The notes beneath the pieces were generated by a model, which was not told the DNA's origin, made no database searches, and saw only the letters and a list, made by a program, of their open reading frames with translations. Of a DNA stretch of 64,000 nt, positions 34,105 to 42,812 are shown in pieces (the first letter of the stretch is position 1; every line of letters begins with the position of its first letter). A program made the translations under genes and the position numbers. This DNA is from Kitasatospora sp. CB01950 (lineage in GTDB: Bacteria; Actinomycetota; Actinomycetes; Streptomycetales; Streptomycetaceae), in the NCBI RefSeq assembly GCF_001905465.1, contig NZ_LISX01000013.1:1-64000 (forward strand). The letters are read 5' to 3'.

Positions 34105-34674
34105 TTACAGGCCCGGGGTGGATTCGTCGAAGAGCAGGCAGCGAGCCCGATTGTCCAGGTCGAGGGTGCGTCCGGAGATGATCTGGCGGCCATCCCTGTC
34201 CACGTCCCGGGCGGTGTGGTGGATGCCCTTGACGCCGTCCAGGTCCGGTTGGCGTGCGGTGCGTTCCGGGCGGCCGCTGCGCGGCAGGAAGATCAGATAC
34301 TCCCAGTCGCGGGACGGGTCGTGCACCGTGGCGCAGCTGTTCGGCGACAGTCGGACGGTGGTGAACCCCGGGTCGTTGGCGACCGCGGAACGGCCGAAGC
34401 CGGCCGCCCCCGCCCGGGTCAGGTCGAGACGGGGCGTGGGTGCGCTGCTGTGTTTCTGCTGCTCGTACACCCAGACCCGGCCGGGAGTCCGGCCGTTGTA
34501 GTTCTCGTGCTCGTAGAGGCAGAAGGAGTCCGGCGGGCAGGCCGCGACGCCCTGGCCGTGCGTCATCCGGCCGCCGGTGTGCGGGATGTTCGCGGCGTCG
34601 GCCGGGTTTGCGGGGGCGGTGGTGATGGCGAGGAGCAGCAGCCCGGCCGACGTGCGAGTGATCATTTTCGTCAT
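34105..34674 (-). CDS. secreted peptidase inhibitor family I36 protein
   Basis: Exported protein of about 189 residues. The signal peptide is MTKMITRTSAGLLLLAITTA with a probable cut near ANPADA-A. The mature part opens with CPPDSFCLYEHENYNGRTPG, the I36/SMI-type beta-gamma-crystallin-like signature, then SFxTVRLSPNSCATVHD-like sequence. I36 inhibitors such as SMI from Streptomyces block metalloproteases; other members have unknown roles. Four cysteines could pair. An upstream in-frame ATG (34707) would place the signal too far inside. Confidence 0.78.
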   Translation of the reverse strand: MTKMITRTSAGLLLLAITTAPANPADAANIPHTGGRMTHGQGVAACPPDSFCLYEHENYNGRTPGRVWVYEQQKHSSAPTPRLDLTRAGAAGFGRSAVANDPGFTTVRLSPNSCATVHDPSRDWEYLIFLPRSGRPERTARQPDLDGVKGIHHTARDVDRDGRQIISGRTLDLDNRARCLLFDESTPGL

Positions 34675-34805
34675 GCCCCACCAACGAGAGCGGATCGGGT
34701 CGGGCACGCGGGCGCTGCTATTCGTGACGTGGCGTCACCCGGGCGGCCGTTCTGCCCTGGGTCGGCCCGGTCGGTGCTGTCGGTCGGGTGGAGGAGGATG
34801 TCGGG

Positions 34806-35345
34806 ATGAGCGGTGCCGAGGCGTTTTTGGAACGGGTGCGACGCGCCGCTGCGGACAGTGAGGACCTCCGGGACACGATCACGCCGGGGGAACTGGAGGC
34901 GGTGGAGCGGCAGTTGGGGTTCCCGCTGCACCCGTTCCTTGCCGCGCTCTACACCACGGTGGGAAACGGCGGGTTCGGCCCGATGGACGGTCTGCTGCGC
35001 CTCTGCGCCCCCGAGTTGACCGACCAGGACGGGAGGACGGGGCTCGGGACCACGCTCCGGTTCAGGGCGGAGGCCGGTTCGGGGCGGCGCTGGCCCGCTG
35101 ACGTCCTGCCGATCCTGGCCTGGGGCTGCGGGATGATGGCGTGCGTGGACTGCCGCAGCGCCGACGGCACCGTCCTGCTCTACGAACCGAACGCGAACGA
35201 GGGCGCGGACACCTCGGCGGCGTGGTTCGTCGACTCGCCCAGCCTGGCCGACTGGTTGCGCACCTGGCTCGACCGGTGCGGCTGGTACGAGGACGACCAG
35301 GCGGACCTGCCCGTGTGGTCGGAGGTGGCGGACAGGCTCCGCTGA
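34806..35345 (+). CDS. SMI1/KNR4 family protein
   Basis: Soluble 179-residue protein with the SMI1/KNR4 (SUKH) fold. The hallmark ITPGELEAVERQLGFPLHPF, LYTTVGNGGFGP and the later VLPILAWGCGMMACVDC are all present. In bacteria such proteins are often immunity proteins against polymorphic toxins, but no toxin is encoded beside it. GGAGGAGG precedes ATG 34806. It ends where the ISL3 transposase relic begins, so its original partner may have been lost. Confidence 0.85.
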   Translation: MSGAEAFLERVRRAAADSEDLRDTITPGELEAVERQLGFPLHPFLAALYTTVGNGGFGPMDGLLRLCAPELTDQDGRTGLGTTLRFRAEAGSGRRWPADVLPILAWGCGMMACVDCRSADGTVLLYEPNANEGADTSAAWFVDSPSLADWLRTWLDRCGWYEDDQADLPVWSEVADRLR

Positions 35346-35384
35346 CGGACGACTGTGTGGTGCTGGGCCCGTTCTATGGCAGCT

Positions 35385-35875
35385 CGGCGCGACCGGTCAA
35401 GGCCCTTGCCGACGCTGCGAACCCGGAGGAGCTCTTCCGGGGCCAGTGCCAGAACCGCCCGTCCGTCGTCGACGACGACAAGCGCTACCCGGACGGCCGT
35501 TGGAGCGAGGGTTGCACCAACGCCTGGACGCTCTGGGAGGAGATCGTCCCGCTCGGCTGCAAGGGCAGCTGCCAGTGCGTCGGCTCCTACCTGCGGCGGA
35601 AGCGTACGTCGCCCCGGCCCATGACCGTACAGCCGCCATCGCCCCGCGCCGTCGCCGGCCGGATCCTCCAGCGGCCCACGGCGCTGTCGGAGGCCGAGCA
35701 GTTCCAGCTCAAGTCCGTACTGGCCCGCTGCCCCGAGCTCGATGCCCTGACCCGGTACGTCCGTTCCTTCCCCGTCGTGCTCACCGAGCGCCAGGGCGAG
35801 CGTCTCCCCGGAATGGTTCGACGTGGCCCGCCAGGACGACCTGCCCAGCCTCGGGCGAACTGTTCGACTGCGGCG
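35385..35875 (+). pseudogene. ISL3-family transposase remnant
   Basis: Part of an ISL3 transposase. One frame reads KALADAANPEELFRGQCQNR, then SEGCTNAWTLWEEIVPLGCK and VLARCPELDALTRYVRSF, which match the central and C-terminal domain of this family in order. Near 35803-35812 the frame breaks and the match continues in another frame as EWFDVARQDDLPSL. The zinc-finger N-terminus and the last third are missing and no terminal inverted repeats are visible. It abuts the SMI1 stop codon, so an insertion and decay event happened here. Confidence 0.7.
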
Positions 35876-36204
35876 ACGGGCCAGGGGTCGAAGCCTTCGG
35901 GGAGGTGGATCTCCAGGACGGGCTGCCTTGCGAGCGTTCGGTGAGTGCTTCGTCGTTCCGTCCGGATTGGGGCCGGGCTTCGTCGCATCCGGGCGTTGGG
36001 GCGTGGAGGCGCGGGTGTCCTGGGTCGGGGAGTGGGTGGTCGATCGCGTTGGTGCCGTACTGCCGGTGCGAGGGGTGGTGAGTTCAAGTATTCCGGTGCT
36101 CGGAGGGGGTTGTCACCGTTCCGTGGAAGGAGATTTGGTGCGATTCGGGTGCCTAGGGTTGCGGATGACCGGTAGGGGACCGCGAGTTGACGTGGAGTGG
36201 GGAA

Positions 36205-36711
36205 ATGGCATCCGAATTCGAGGCATTGGCCGCTGAGTTGACTGCCATGGCGGCGGCGGATCACGAGGCGGTGCGGCTGGCGAACAGTGCGGATCCGGGG
36301 GAGCAGTTGGCGTGGCGGCGGTTGACTGTGCGGCATGCGGATCGGCTCGGCGAGGTCATGGAGGTGCACGGGTGGCCGACCGCGGAGCTGGTGGGGGAGG
36401 ACGCGGCTCGGGCTGCGTGGTTGATTGCGCAGCACGCCGATCGGCAACTTGACGTTCAGCGGCGGGCGTTGGGGTTGATGGAGCGGGCGGTGTGCGCGGG
36501 TGCGGCCAGTCCGGGTGAGCTGGCGTTTCTGCGGGACCGCACGCTGGTGAACGAGGGGCGGAAGCAGGTCTACGGCACGCAGATCGCGGGGGTGAGGGAC
36601 GGCGCGCCGGTTCCGTGGCCCTGTGAGGAGCCGGAGCGCATGGACGAGCGGCGTGCGGAGGTCGGCATCCCGCCGTTCGCCGAGTATGTGGCGCGGTTCT
36701 CGCCGGCCTGA
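36205..36711 (+). CDS. DUF6624 domain protein
   Basis: Soluble 168-residue protein. The conserved stretch is RLGEVMEVHGWPTAELVG, AAWLIAQHADRQLDVQRRAL and LRDRTLVNEGRKQVYGTQ, as in DUF6624 proteins of actinobacteria and bacteroidetes. Its function is unknown. ATG 36205 is chosen over one at 36187 because GGAG lies 9 nt upstream and homologues start with a short acidic helix. It lies downstream of the ISL3 relic with 330 bp of non-coding sequence. Confidence 0.78.
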   Translation: MASEFEALAAELTAMAAADHEAVRLANSADPGEQLAWRRLTVRHADRLGEVMEVHGWPTAELVGEDAARAAWLIAQHADRQLDVQRRALGLMERAVCAGAASPGELAFLRDRTLVNEGRKQVYGTQIAGVRDGAPVPWPCEEPERMDERRAEVGIPPFAEYVARFSPA

Positions 36712-36765
36712 CTCGGTTTGGGCGGGGCCGGGTTTCTCTTTTTTGGGGGAGCTTGGAGGACTTCG

Positions 36766-37107
36766 ATGCGCGCAGGACCGTGCCGCGGGCGGGGCGGTAT
36801 GGGTCGGTGTTTCGGCGGCAGGGCCGAGGTGTTGTGTCGTTCCTGCGGTGGCGACGCCGGGGTGCCGGCGGTGATGGGGCTGGTGAAGGAGCGTGAACGT
36901 GCTGCTCGGCGGCGGGTGGAGAGCCTTGGCGTCGACCGGTGCGAGGGCACGGAGCAGCGACGCCAGGATCGGTACGACAGCGGCTTCTCGGAGTCATGGA
37001 GCCGGATCGATTCCTGGCCGGCGACGCATTCGGCTTCCGGACTCGCTCTGCTCAACCCGCCGGCGGCATCGGAGGAGATTCGGGCCCGGCATCCCGTTGC
37101 CCGGTGA
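36766..37107 (+). CDS. doubtful small ORF
   Basis: An ORF of 113 codons whose only real support is GGAGG 6 nt before its ATG. It has a CRSCGG motif and a helix-like VKERERAARRRVES stretch, but codon composition is weak and no family is recognised. It could be a fragment left by the mobile-element activity seen upstream. Confidence 0.25.
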   Translation: MRAGPCRGRGGMGRCFGGRAEVLCRSCGGDAGVPAVMGLVKERERAARRRVESLGVDRCEGTEQRRQDRYDSGFSESWSRIDSWPATHSASGLALLNPPAASEEIRARHPVAR

Positions 37108-37481
37108 TCGCGCCGAGTCTCTGCGATGTCCGACCCGCTGACGTCGACGAGTTCTTCGAGGGGCCGCAGCCTGGTGCGAGGCAAGGGCTGGCAAGGACGG
37201 CTGCTGCGATCAGGGCGGCGTGGGGCAGCGAGCGTCTGTAGAAGAGGATTGACGGATGGTCAGGTTCGGGAGCGGCGAGCATCCTTTCTTGAGATGATCA
37301 TGAAGCCTTGGCTTGCGGACCGGGGGCGCGGTGAGCGGATCAGATGAGCGGATCAACAGGGGCGGCTTCGGCTGAACCCCGCGCCCGGGTTCGCCGAGGC
37401 GCCCGACGTGCGGCTCGCTCCCGGGCACTGCGCCGCGCCGTCCGTCCCCGCCCAGTCGTGATCAACATGCAGGAGTACCAC
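37108..37481. other. non-coding gap before MFS gene
   Basis: This 374-bp gap holds no supported gene. AGGAG at 37471 is the ribosome site for GTG 37482. The base composition is slightly lower in GC than the neighbouring genes, as expected for relic DNA. Confidence 0.3.
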
Positions 37482-38759
37482 GTGAGTCAGACCAGCACAC
37501 TGTCACCCGAGGGTCGTCAGGGGGACGCAGCCCCGGACGGTCGGCCCTGGCTGGTGCGTCGAGGGCTGCTCCTGGAGTCCGGCCCGCAGCGCAGGCTGGC
37601 GCTCGGGGGCTTCGTCAACCAGCTCGGCACTGCGGCCTTCCTGGCGACGGCGCCGCTGTACGCGCTGCGGGTGGTCGGCCTGCCGATCGGGCAGGTCGGA
37701 CTCGGCCTCGGGGTCGCGGGAGTGGTCGGCCTGCTCGCCGGTCCGCCCGTCGGGCATCTCGCCGACCGTCGCGGCCCTCGCGGCGTCTTCCTGGTCACCC
37801 TGTTGATCCAGGCCGTTTCCGTGCTGTCGCTGCTGTTCGCCCACTCGTTCGTGGCGTTCATGGTGTCCATGGCGGTGACCGACCTGGCCGGTGCCTCGGG
37901 GGGCGCGGCGCGCGGCCCGATGATCCGCCGGTTCGGCGGTGACGAGGTGCCGAAGTTCCGCTCCTACCTGCGCTCGACCGCCTTCCTGGCCAGTACCTTC
38001 GGCGCGCTGGCCGCCGGTGTGGTGATCCAGCTCGACTCCGGCTCCGCCTACCGCGCCCTCATCGTCGTCAACGCCTTGACGTTCATCGGCTGCGCGGCCG
38101 TCATGCTCGGGGTGCCCAAGCTGGAACCGCTGCCCGCATCGACCGGGTCGAACCGGTGGCTCGCGCTCAGGGACAAGCCGTACATGGCGTTCGTGCTGCT
38201 GGACGGCATCCTGTGGATCCAGGGCGAGGTGGTGACCTACGCCCTGCCGCTGTGGGTGGTCCTGCACACCGATGCGCCGCGCTGGTTCACCGGCATCGCG
38301 CTCGCCGTCAACACCGTGATGGTGGTGGTCCTTCAGATCCGGACCAGCCGCGGGATCAAGGGCGGCCAGGTCGCCGGCCGGGCCACTCGGCGCGCCGGGC
38401 TGGCGTTCCTGGTCGGCATGGCGGTCATCGCGACGGCCTCGGGCCTGCCGGGCTGGGCCGCCGCGGCGGTCATGACGGTCGGCGTCGCGATCCACACCGT
38501 GGGTTCGCTGTGGCACGCGGCCGGGTCTATGGAGCTGCGGTTCCGGCTGGCACCCGCGCACGCGCAGGGGCAGTACTCCGGCGTGTTCGGTCTCGGCATG
38601 GGCCTCTGCTACACCGTCGCTCCCGGCCTGCTCGGCCTGCTCTGCCTGAGCTGGGGCGTCCCCGGCTGGCTGGTCATGGGCAGTGTCTTCGTCGCGGCCG
38701 GTCTGGCCATGCCGTTCGTGGTCCGATGGGCCGGACAGTCCCGGGAGCTCGGCGCCTGA
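37482..38759 (+). CDS. MFS transporter
   Basis: Membrane protein of 425 residues with about 12 helices. The conserved loop 2-3 motif reads GHLADRRGPRGVF, and RGPMIRRFGGDEVPKFRSYL follows in the mid-loop. It resembles drug-efflux-type members; the substrate is unknown. GTG 37482, 6 nt after AGGAG, is preferred to ATG 37467, which would place the ribosome site inside the gene. A strong hairpin follows the stop codon. Confidence 0.82.
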   Translation: MSQTSTLSPEGRQGDAAPDGRPWLVRRGLLLESGPQRRLALGGFVNQLGTAAFLATAPLYALRVVGLPIGQVGLGLGVAGVVGLLAGPPVGHLADRRGPRGVFLVTLLIQAVSVLSLLFAHSFVAFMVSMAVTDLAGASGGAARGPMIRRFGGDEVPKFRSYLRSTAFLASTFGALAAGVVIQLDSGSAYRALIVVNALTFIGCAAVMLGVPKLEPLPASTGSNRWLALRDKPYMAFVLLDGILWIQGEVVTYALPLWVVLHTDAPRWFTGIALAVNTVMVVVLQIRTSRGIKGGQVAGRATRRAGLAFLVGMAVIATASGLPGWAAAAVMTVGVAIHTVGSLWHAAGSMELRFRLAPAHAQGQYSGVFGLGMGLCYTVAPGLLGLLCLSWGVPGWLVMGSVFVAAGLAMPFVVRWAGQSRELGA

Positions 38760-38765
38760 GCGGGC

Positions 38766-38787
38766 GGACCGGGGCCCGGGCCGGTCC
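38766..38787 (+). terminator. hairpin terminator after MFS gene
   Basis: GGACCGG at 38766-38772 and CCGGTCC at 38781-38787 form a perfect stem over a GC-rich 8-nt loop, beginning 7 nt after the stop codon. There is no long U tract, which is common for streptomycete terminators. Confidence 0.5.
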
Positions 38788-38978
38788 TTCGGAGGGTCCG
38801 GGCTCCTTTGAGCAGACCCTGAGTTGCACCGGAGTACCTGTCCTCATGAACGGACGGACCGAGGATCGCCCGATTCGGCCGACCCGGCAGGCGGGAGCAT
38901 GCGGGGGCGGCGAGATTCTCTGCGGGGTTGTTCGGCGGCCGTGTTGCCGTCGGTGGGGGCCTCGCGGTGGTCGGAAGG

Positions 38979-39611
38979 TCAACGGTGCTGCGGGGAAGGG
39001 GGGTCGGGCGGGCTGCGGTAGGCGGCCGGGATGTCCCATTCGATGAGGGAAGCGGGGAACCAGGTCACCGGTTTGGTGTCGGTGCGGGTGTTGGCCCAGG
39101 TGGCGAGGCGGGCGGCGGTGGGGTGGTCGGGGAGGAGGTCGCGGGCGTCGGTGCGGATGTCGAGGTCGCGTACGGCGTCGTGGTGGAGGTCGTTGCAGAG
39201 CCAGCTGTGCAGCCACCCGCAGTCGTATCCGAGGACTTCCCAGCCGAGTTCGCGTCCGCCCGGGGTGGTGGCGAGGGCGTGTGCGCGGTCGTCGCCGGTG
39301 GGGGTGGGGTCGGTGACGCGGGGGAGGAGGACCGGTTCGTGGGCCTGGCCCGTGTGGATGTCGGCGAGGATGGCGGGGAGGTGGGCGACCGGCACCAGTA
39401 GGGCGTAGAGGCGTGCGTCTGCGGGGAGGGGCGCGCAGGCCGTCAGGGCGTCCTGCGGGGTGGCGAACCGGGTGTCGTCCGCCGGGAGTTGGTCGATCAG
39501 GCAGGCGGACGCCGTGGTCAGTCGCTCGACCCGGGGGAGGCCGGGGCCGGTCATGGGCCCCGGGACGGCGACGAAGTAGCAGCAGAGCCGTTCGTGGGGC
39601 GCTTCCTCCAC
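38979..39611 (-). CDS. hypothetical protein
   Basis: Soluble protein of 210 residues, no signal peptide or membrane helix. It is rich in His, Asp and Trp, with GWEVLGYDCGWLHSWLCNDL as its most distinctive stretch. The composition and length suggest a real protein, and GGGAGGA 8 nt before the GTG start supports it, but no family is recognised. It follows the DUF4345 gene on the same strand, 142 bp away. Confidence 0.6.
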   Translation of the reverse strand: MEEAPHERLCCYFVAVPGPMTGPGLPRVERLTTASACLIDQLPADDTRFATPQDALTACAPLPADARLYALLVPVAHLPAILADIHTGQAHEPVLLPRVTDPTPTGDDRAHALATTPGGRELGWEVLGYDCGWLHSWLCNDLHHDAVRDLDIRTDARDLLPDHPTAARLATWANTRTDTKPVTWFPASLIEWDIPAAYRSPPDPPSPQHR

Positions 39612-39667
39612 CGGGCGGGTCCTCCCCGGGTGATACGGGCTTCTCCGACCGGGGGTGGACGGTGGGC

Positions 39668-39764
39668 CGATCGTCGCAGGTCAGGTGGTGCGGACGAGAC
39701 CCGGCCGGACGCCGCGCGGCGCCGGACGTGGGCGGTGAGTCGATCGTCGCAGGTCAGGTGGTGC
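39668..39764. repeat. 24-bp perfect direct repeat at the 3' end of the DUF4345 gene
   Basis: The same 24 bases (beginning CGATCGTCGCAGG, ending GTGGTGC) occur at 39668-39691 and 39741-39764, 49 bp apart. The second copy contains the stop codon of the DUF4345 gene; the first is intergenic. This looks like a short duplication or the scar of a recombination event. Confidence 0.7.
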
Positions 39765-40161
39765 TCTCGGCGGGCCGGTGCGGTTCGGGGTCGGTGCCGG
39801 CCAGCCAGAGGAAGAGGGGCGGCAGGGCCAGTTCGACGGCGCCGAGGACGATCTGGAACCAGTGCGGCCAGCCGTGCACGGCGAGGGAGAGGAGCCGGCC
39901 GAGGGCGCCGAGGAAGAAGATGCCGGCCAGCCCGCGGACGGCGGTGGTGCGGATCGGGGACTGCCGGGCGGCCCGGAGCCAGGCGATGCCGTAGCCGGCG
40001 AAGATCGCGCCGAAGAAGCGTCCGAGGCTGTCGACGGTCGCGTCGGCCGAACTCTCGCCGGGGATCGCGGCGTTGCCGGCCAGGACGTGGAACAGTCCGA
40101 TCGCCACGCACGCGTACCCCATGGTCAGCATCAGCCCGCGCAGCGCCTTGGCCTTCGTCAT
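39754..40161 (-). CDS. DUF4345 family membrane protein
   Basis: Membrane protein of 135 residues with four helices. It matches DUF4345: MLTMGYACVAIGLFHVLAGN at the start, ATVDSLGRFFGAIFAGYGIA and GIFFLGALGRLLSLAVHGWP. Its function is unknown. It is divergent from a TetR gene across 91 bp with two identical palindromic operators, so it is the likely repressed target. Confidence 0.82.
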   Translation of the reverse strand: MTKAKALRGLMLTMGYACVAIGLFHVLAGNAAIPGESSADATVDSLGRFFGAIFAGYGIAWLRAARQSPIRTTAVRGLAGIFFLGALGRLLSLAVHGWPHWFQIVLGAVELALPPLFLWLAGTDPEPHRPAESTT

Positions 40162-40183
40162 GGCAGTGCCACCCCCGTGTTAG

Positions 40184-40197
40184 TAGACACGTGTCAA
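40184..40197. promoter_or_regulatory. TetR operator copy 1
   Basis: TAGACACGTGTCAA, containing the perfect palindrome GACACGTGTC (40186-40195), lies between the DUF4345 start (40161) and the TetR start. The same 14 bases recur 42 bp away, four DNA helical turns. It is probably the binding site of the adjacent TetR protein. Confidence 0.65.
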
Positions 40198-40225
40198 CCA
40201 GTGCTGCCAGGCTACGCGTCACTGG

Positions 40226-40239
40226 TAGACACGTGTCAA
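40226..40239. promoter_or_regulatory. TetR operator copy 2
   Basis: The second copy of TAGACACGTGTCAA sits immediately upstream of TAGCAT (40241-40246), the presumed -10 of the TetR gene, so a repressor bound here would block its own promoter. Confidence 0.65.
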
Positions 40240-40252
40240 GTAGCATGGGTCC

Positions 40253-40861
40253 GTGCCTCCCCGCCAGCGTCTCAGCCCCGCCGACCGTCGTGCCCAACTC
40301 CTGGGCGTCGCATCACAGTTGTTTGCGGCGCAACCGTACGACGAGGTGCTGATGGAGGACGTCGCGGAGCGCGCCGGGGTCTCCCGCGCGCTGCTCTACC
40401 GGCACTTCCCGAGCAAGCGCGACCTGTTCGCCGCGCTCTACCGGCAGGTCTCCGACCAACTGCTCGCCAGCACGCGGTTCGACCCCGCCGACTCCCTGGT
40501 CGAGCAGCTCGCCGAGGGCCTGGACGCGCACATCGAGTACTTCGCGGAGAACCGCAACACCGTGCTCGCCGCGAACCGGGTGCTGGCCGGCGACCGGTTG
40601 GTCCGGACGGTCATGGACGACGAGCTCGACGCCCTGCGCGAGCGGCTGCTCGGCGTGCTCCCGATCGGCGACGACCGGGCCCGGCAGGCGGTGTCCGGAG
40701 TCCTGAAGAGCTGGCTGGTGTTCGTCCAAGTCCTGTGCGTGGACTGGCTGATCGACCCGCACTGCACCCGCGCCGAACTGCGCGACGTCTGCATCGGCGC
40801 GGTCCTCGGTGCGATCCGGCCGCTGCTGGACGAGGACCCCGCCCCGGACTGGCCGCGCTGA
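40253..40861 (+). CDS. TetR family transcriptional regulator
   Basis: Regulator of 202 residues. The N-terminal TetR helix-turn-helix is typical (RRAQLLGVASQLFAAQPYDE, then VAERAGVSRALLYRHFPSKR), followed by a helical ligand domain with an FVQVLCVDWLIDP segment. GTG 40253 lies 6 nt after TAGCAT, so the transcript is probably leaderless and overlaps operator copy 2 (autoregulation). Its probable second target is the divergent DUF4345 gene; the ligand is unknown. Confidence 0.88.
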   Translation: MPPRQRLSPADRRAQLLGVASQLFAAQPYDEVLMEDVAERAGVSRALLYRHFPSKRDLFAALYRQVSDQLLASTRFDPADSLVEQLAEGLDAHIEYFAENRNTVLAANRVLAGDRLVRTVMDDELDALRERLLGVLPIGDDRARQAVSGVLKSWLVFVQVLCVDWLIDPHCTRAELRDVCIGAVLGAIRPLLDEDPAPDWPR

Positions 40862-40904
40862 GCACGCGCTGCGCGCTGAGCAGATACAACGCGCTGGGCA
40901 TGGG

Positions 40905-41478
40905 CTACGCGTACTTCAGGAGCAGTTCCGGCATCCGCGGGTCCTGGTGGGTGAAGCCCAGGCCCGGCCAGTGGCGGTCGAGGGCGGCGATGGCGGTCAT
41001 CTCCTCGGGGGCGAGCCGGAGTCGAACACGGCGATGTTCTGGCGCAGCCGTGCGGGGTCGGTGCTCTTGGCCACCAGGGGGATGCCGCGTTGGAGCAGCC
41101 GGCGCAGCACGACCTGCGGGACGGTCCGGCCGTGGGCGGCGGCGATGCGGCGCAGGACCGGGTCGGCGTGCAGGTCGGGATTGCCCTGGGTGGGCGGGCC
41201 CCGGGACTGGAGGACGGTGCCGTGGCGGTCGTGCGCGGGGCCGAGTTCGGTCTGCTGGTGGAAGGGGTGGGTCTCGCACTGGTGGACGGCGGGGGCGATC
41301 CGGCTGTGGGTGACCAGGTCGAGGAAGCGGCCGGGGTGGAGGTTGGAGACGCCGATGGCCCGGACGCGTCCCTCGCCGAGGAGTTCCTCCCTGGCCCGCC
41401 AGGCGCCGAAGACGTCGTTGAACGGCTGGTGCATCAGGTACGGGCCGAGGTGGTCCAGGCTCAGGTTGTCGAGGAGGC
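40905..41478 (-). pseudogene. truncated, frameshifted aldo/keto reductase
   Basis: C-terminal part of an aldo/keto reductase (DkgA-like). LGPYLMHQPFNDVFGAWRA, EGRVRAIGVSNLHPGRFLDL, ETHPFHQQ and QVVLRRLLQRGIPLVAKSTD follow in family order on the minus strand. The first half, with the catalytic Asp, Tyr and Lys, is missing beyond about 41478. A one-base shift near 41020 moves the end (LAPEEMTAIAALDRHWPGLG) into another frame, and the middle is also degenerate. Not functional. Confidence 0.75.
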
Positions 41479-42323
41479 CGCCGCGTTCCTCCGCTCCCGC
41501 CGCGAGCGGATCGCCCCCGGGCGGGCGGGGCTGCCGGTGCACGGCCTGCGGCGGGTGGCGGGGCTGCGCTGCGGTGAGGTCGCGACGCTGGCCGGTGTCA
41601 GCGTCGAGTACTGCACGCGGCTGGAGCGCGGCAACCTCAAGGGCGTCTCCGGCAGCGTGCTGGACGCCGTCGCGCCGGCGCTGCGCCTGGACGGCACCGA
41701 ACGCATGCACCTGTACGACCTGGCCCGCGCCGCCGGGGCCGCAGCGCGGGTGCGGGTGCGGCGGCGAGAGGGCGCGTCGGCGGTGCGGCCGAGCGTACGG
41801 CGGATCATCGAGGGCATGCCGGACCTGTCGGCGTTCGTCGCCGACGACCGCCTGGACCCGCCGGCCGCCAACGCGCTCGGCCGGCCCTGTTCGCCCCGAT
41901 GTACGACGACCCCACCACCCGTTCGAACACCGTCAGCCCCGCCGCCCGCAGGTTCTACGCCGATCGGGAACGCGTCGTACGCGACGCGGTGGGCGTGCTC
42001 CGGGTCGCCGCCGGCAAGGACCCGGACGACCGGAGTCGACCCGGCTGATCGGCGAACTGTCCACCCGCAGCGAGGAGTTCCGCACCCTGTGGGCCGCCCG
42101 GGACGTGCACGTGTTCCGCACCGGCGTCAAGCGCTTCCGGCATCCGGCGGTGGGCGAGCTCGAACTCGACCACGAGAGCAGGCGGCTGCCGGGCGAGAAC
42201 GGGCTGAGCGTGGTCGTCTACAGCGCGGCCCCCGGCAGCGCCGCCGACGACGCGCTCGCCCTGCTCGCGGGCCGGTCCGCGACGGCCGGCCCGCAGCAGC
42301 GGATCGACGCGCCGACGCGGTGA
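41476..42323 (+). pseudogene. frameshifted XRE-family (MmyB-like) regulator
   Basis: Remnant of an XRE regulator with a C-terminal MmyB ligand domain. It starts near EEAAAFLRSRRERI and keeps the helix-turn-helix (LRCGEVATLAGVSVEYCTRL). Near 41885 the match passes to another frame (LFAPMYDDPTTRSNTVSP, DRERVVRDAVGVLRVAAG) and near 42035 to a third (LIGELSTRSEEFRTLWAARD, VGELELDHESRRLPGE, VVVYSAAPGSA). Two frameshifts make it non-functional. It faces away from the aldo/keto reductase remnant, its usual divergent partner type. Confidence 0.78.
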
Positions 42324-42402
42324 CGCGCGTCATGCGCGGGTGCTGTCAGCAATCGGTGCGCTGTCCCGTTCGGAGGGCACGCGAACCAGACAGCAGCACC
42401 CC

Positions 42403-42812
42403 ATGAGGCACGCCACCTCCGGGCAGGTGGACCAGTTGGTGGCGATGCTCACCGCCGACGCCACCGCGGTCTCCGACGGCGCCGGGCTGGCCAGGCGGCT
42501 GCTGCGGCTCACCGGCCCCGAACGGATCGCCGCCACCATGTGGGCCGGCTTCCGGCCCACCCCCGCCAAGATCCGGCTGTCCGGCGGCACCCCCGTGCTG
42601 CACATCGCCGAGGTCAACGGCGCCCCGCGGTGCTCGCCCAGGTCGACGGCCGGGTGCGGGGTGCCGTGGTGCTCCACCTGCGCGACGGCAGGGTCGCCGG
42701 GCTGTGCGGCATCGCCGCGGCCGGCCGACCGGCCCGGCTCGACGCGGCCTGGCAGCGGCTCGACAACGTGCCGCCCGCGGTCGCCGGTTGGTGGGCGGAC
42801 GCCCGGGCTTGA
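42403..42812 (+). pseudogene. remnant of SigJ-type sigma factor C-terminal (SnoaL-like) domain
   Basis: Residual SnoaL-like domain as found at the C-terminus of ECF41/SigJ sigma factors. QVDQLVAMLTADATAVSDGA, then GFRPTPAKIRLSGGTPVLHI and, after a one-base shift near 42640, VLAQVDGRVRGAVVLHLRDG and VAGLCGIAAAG. The sigma-2 and sigma-4 regions are absent. An ATG at 42403 could start a short product, but the frameshift ends it early. Confidence 0.6.
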
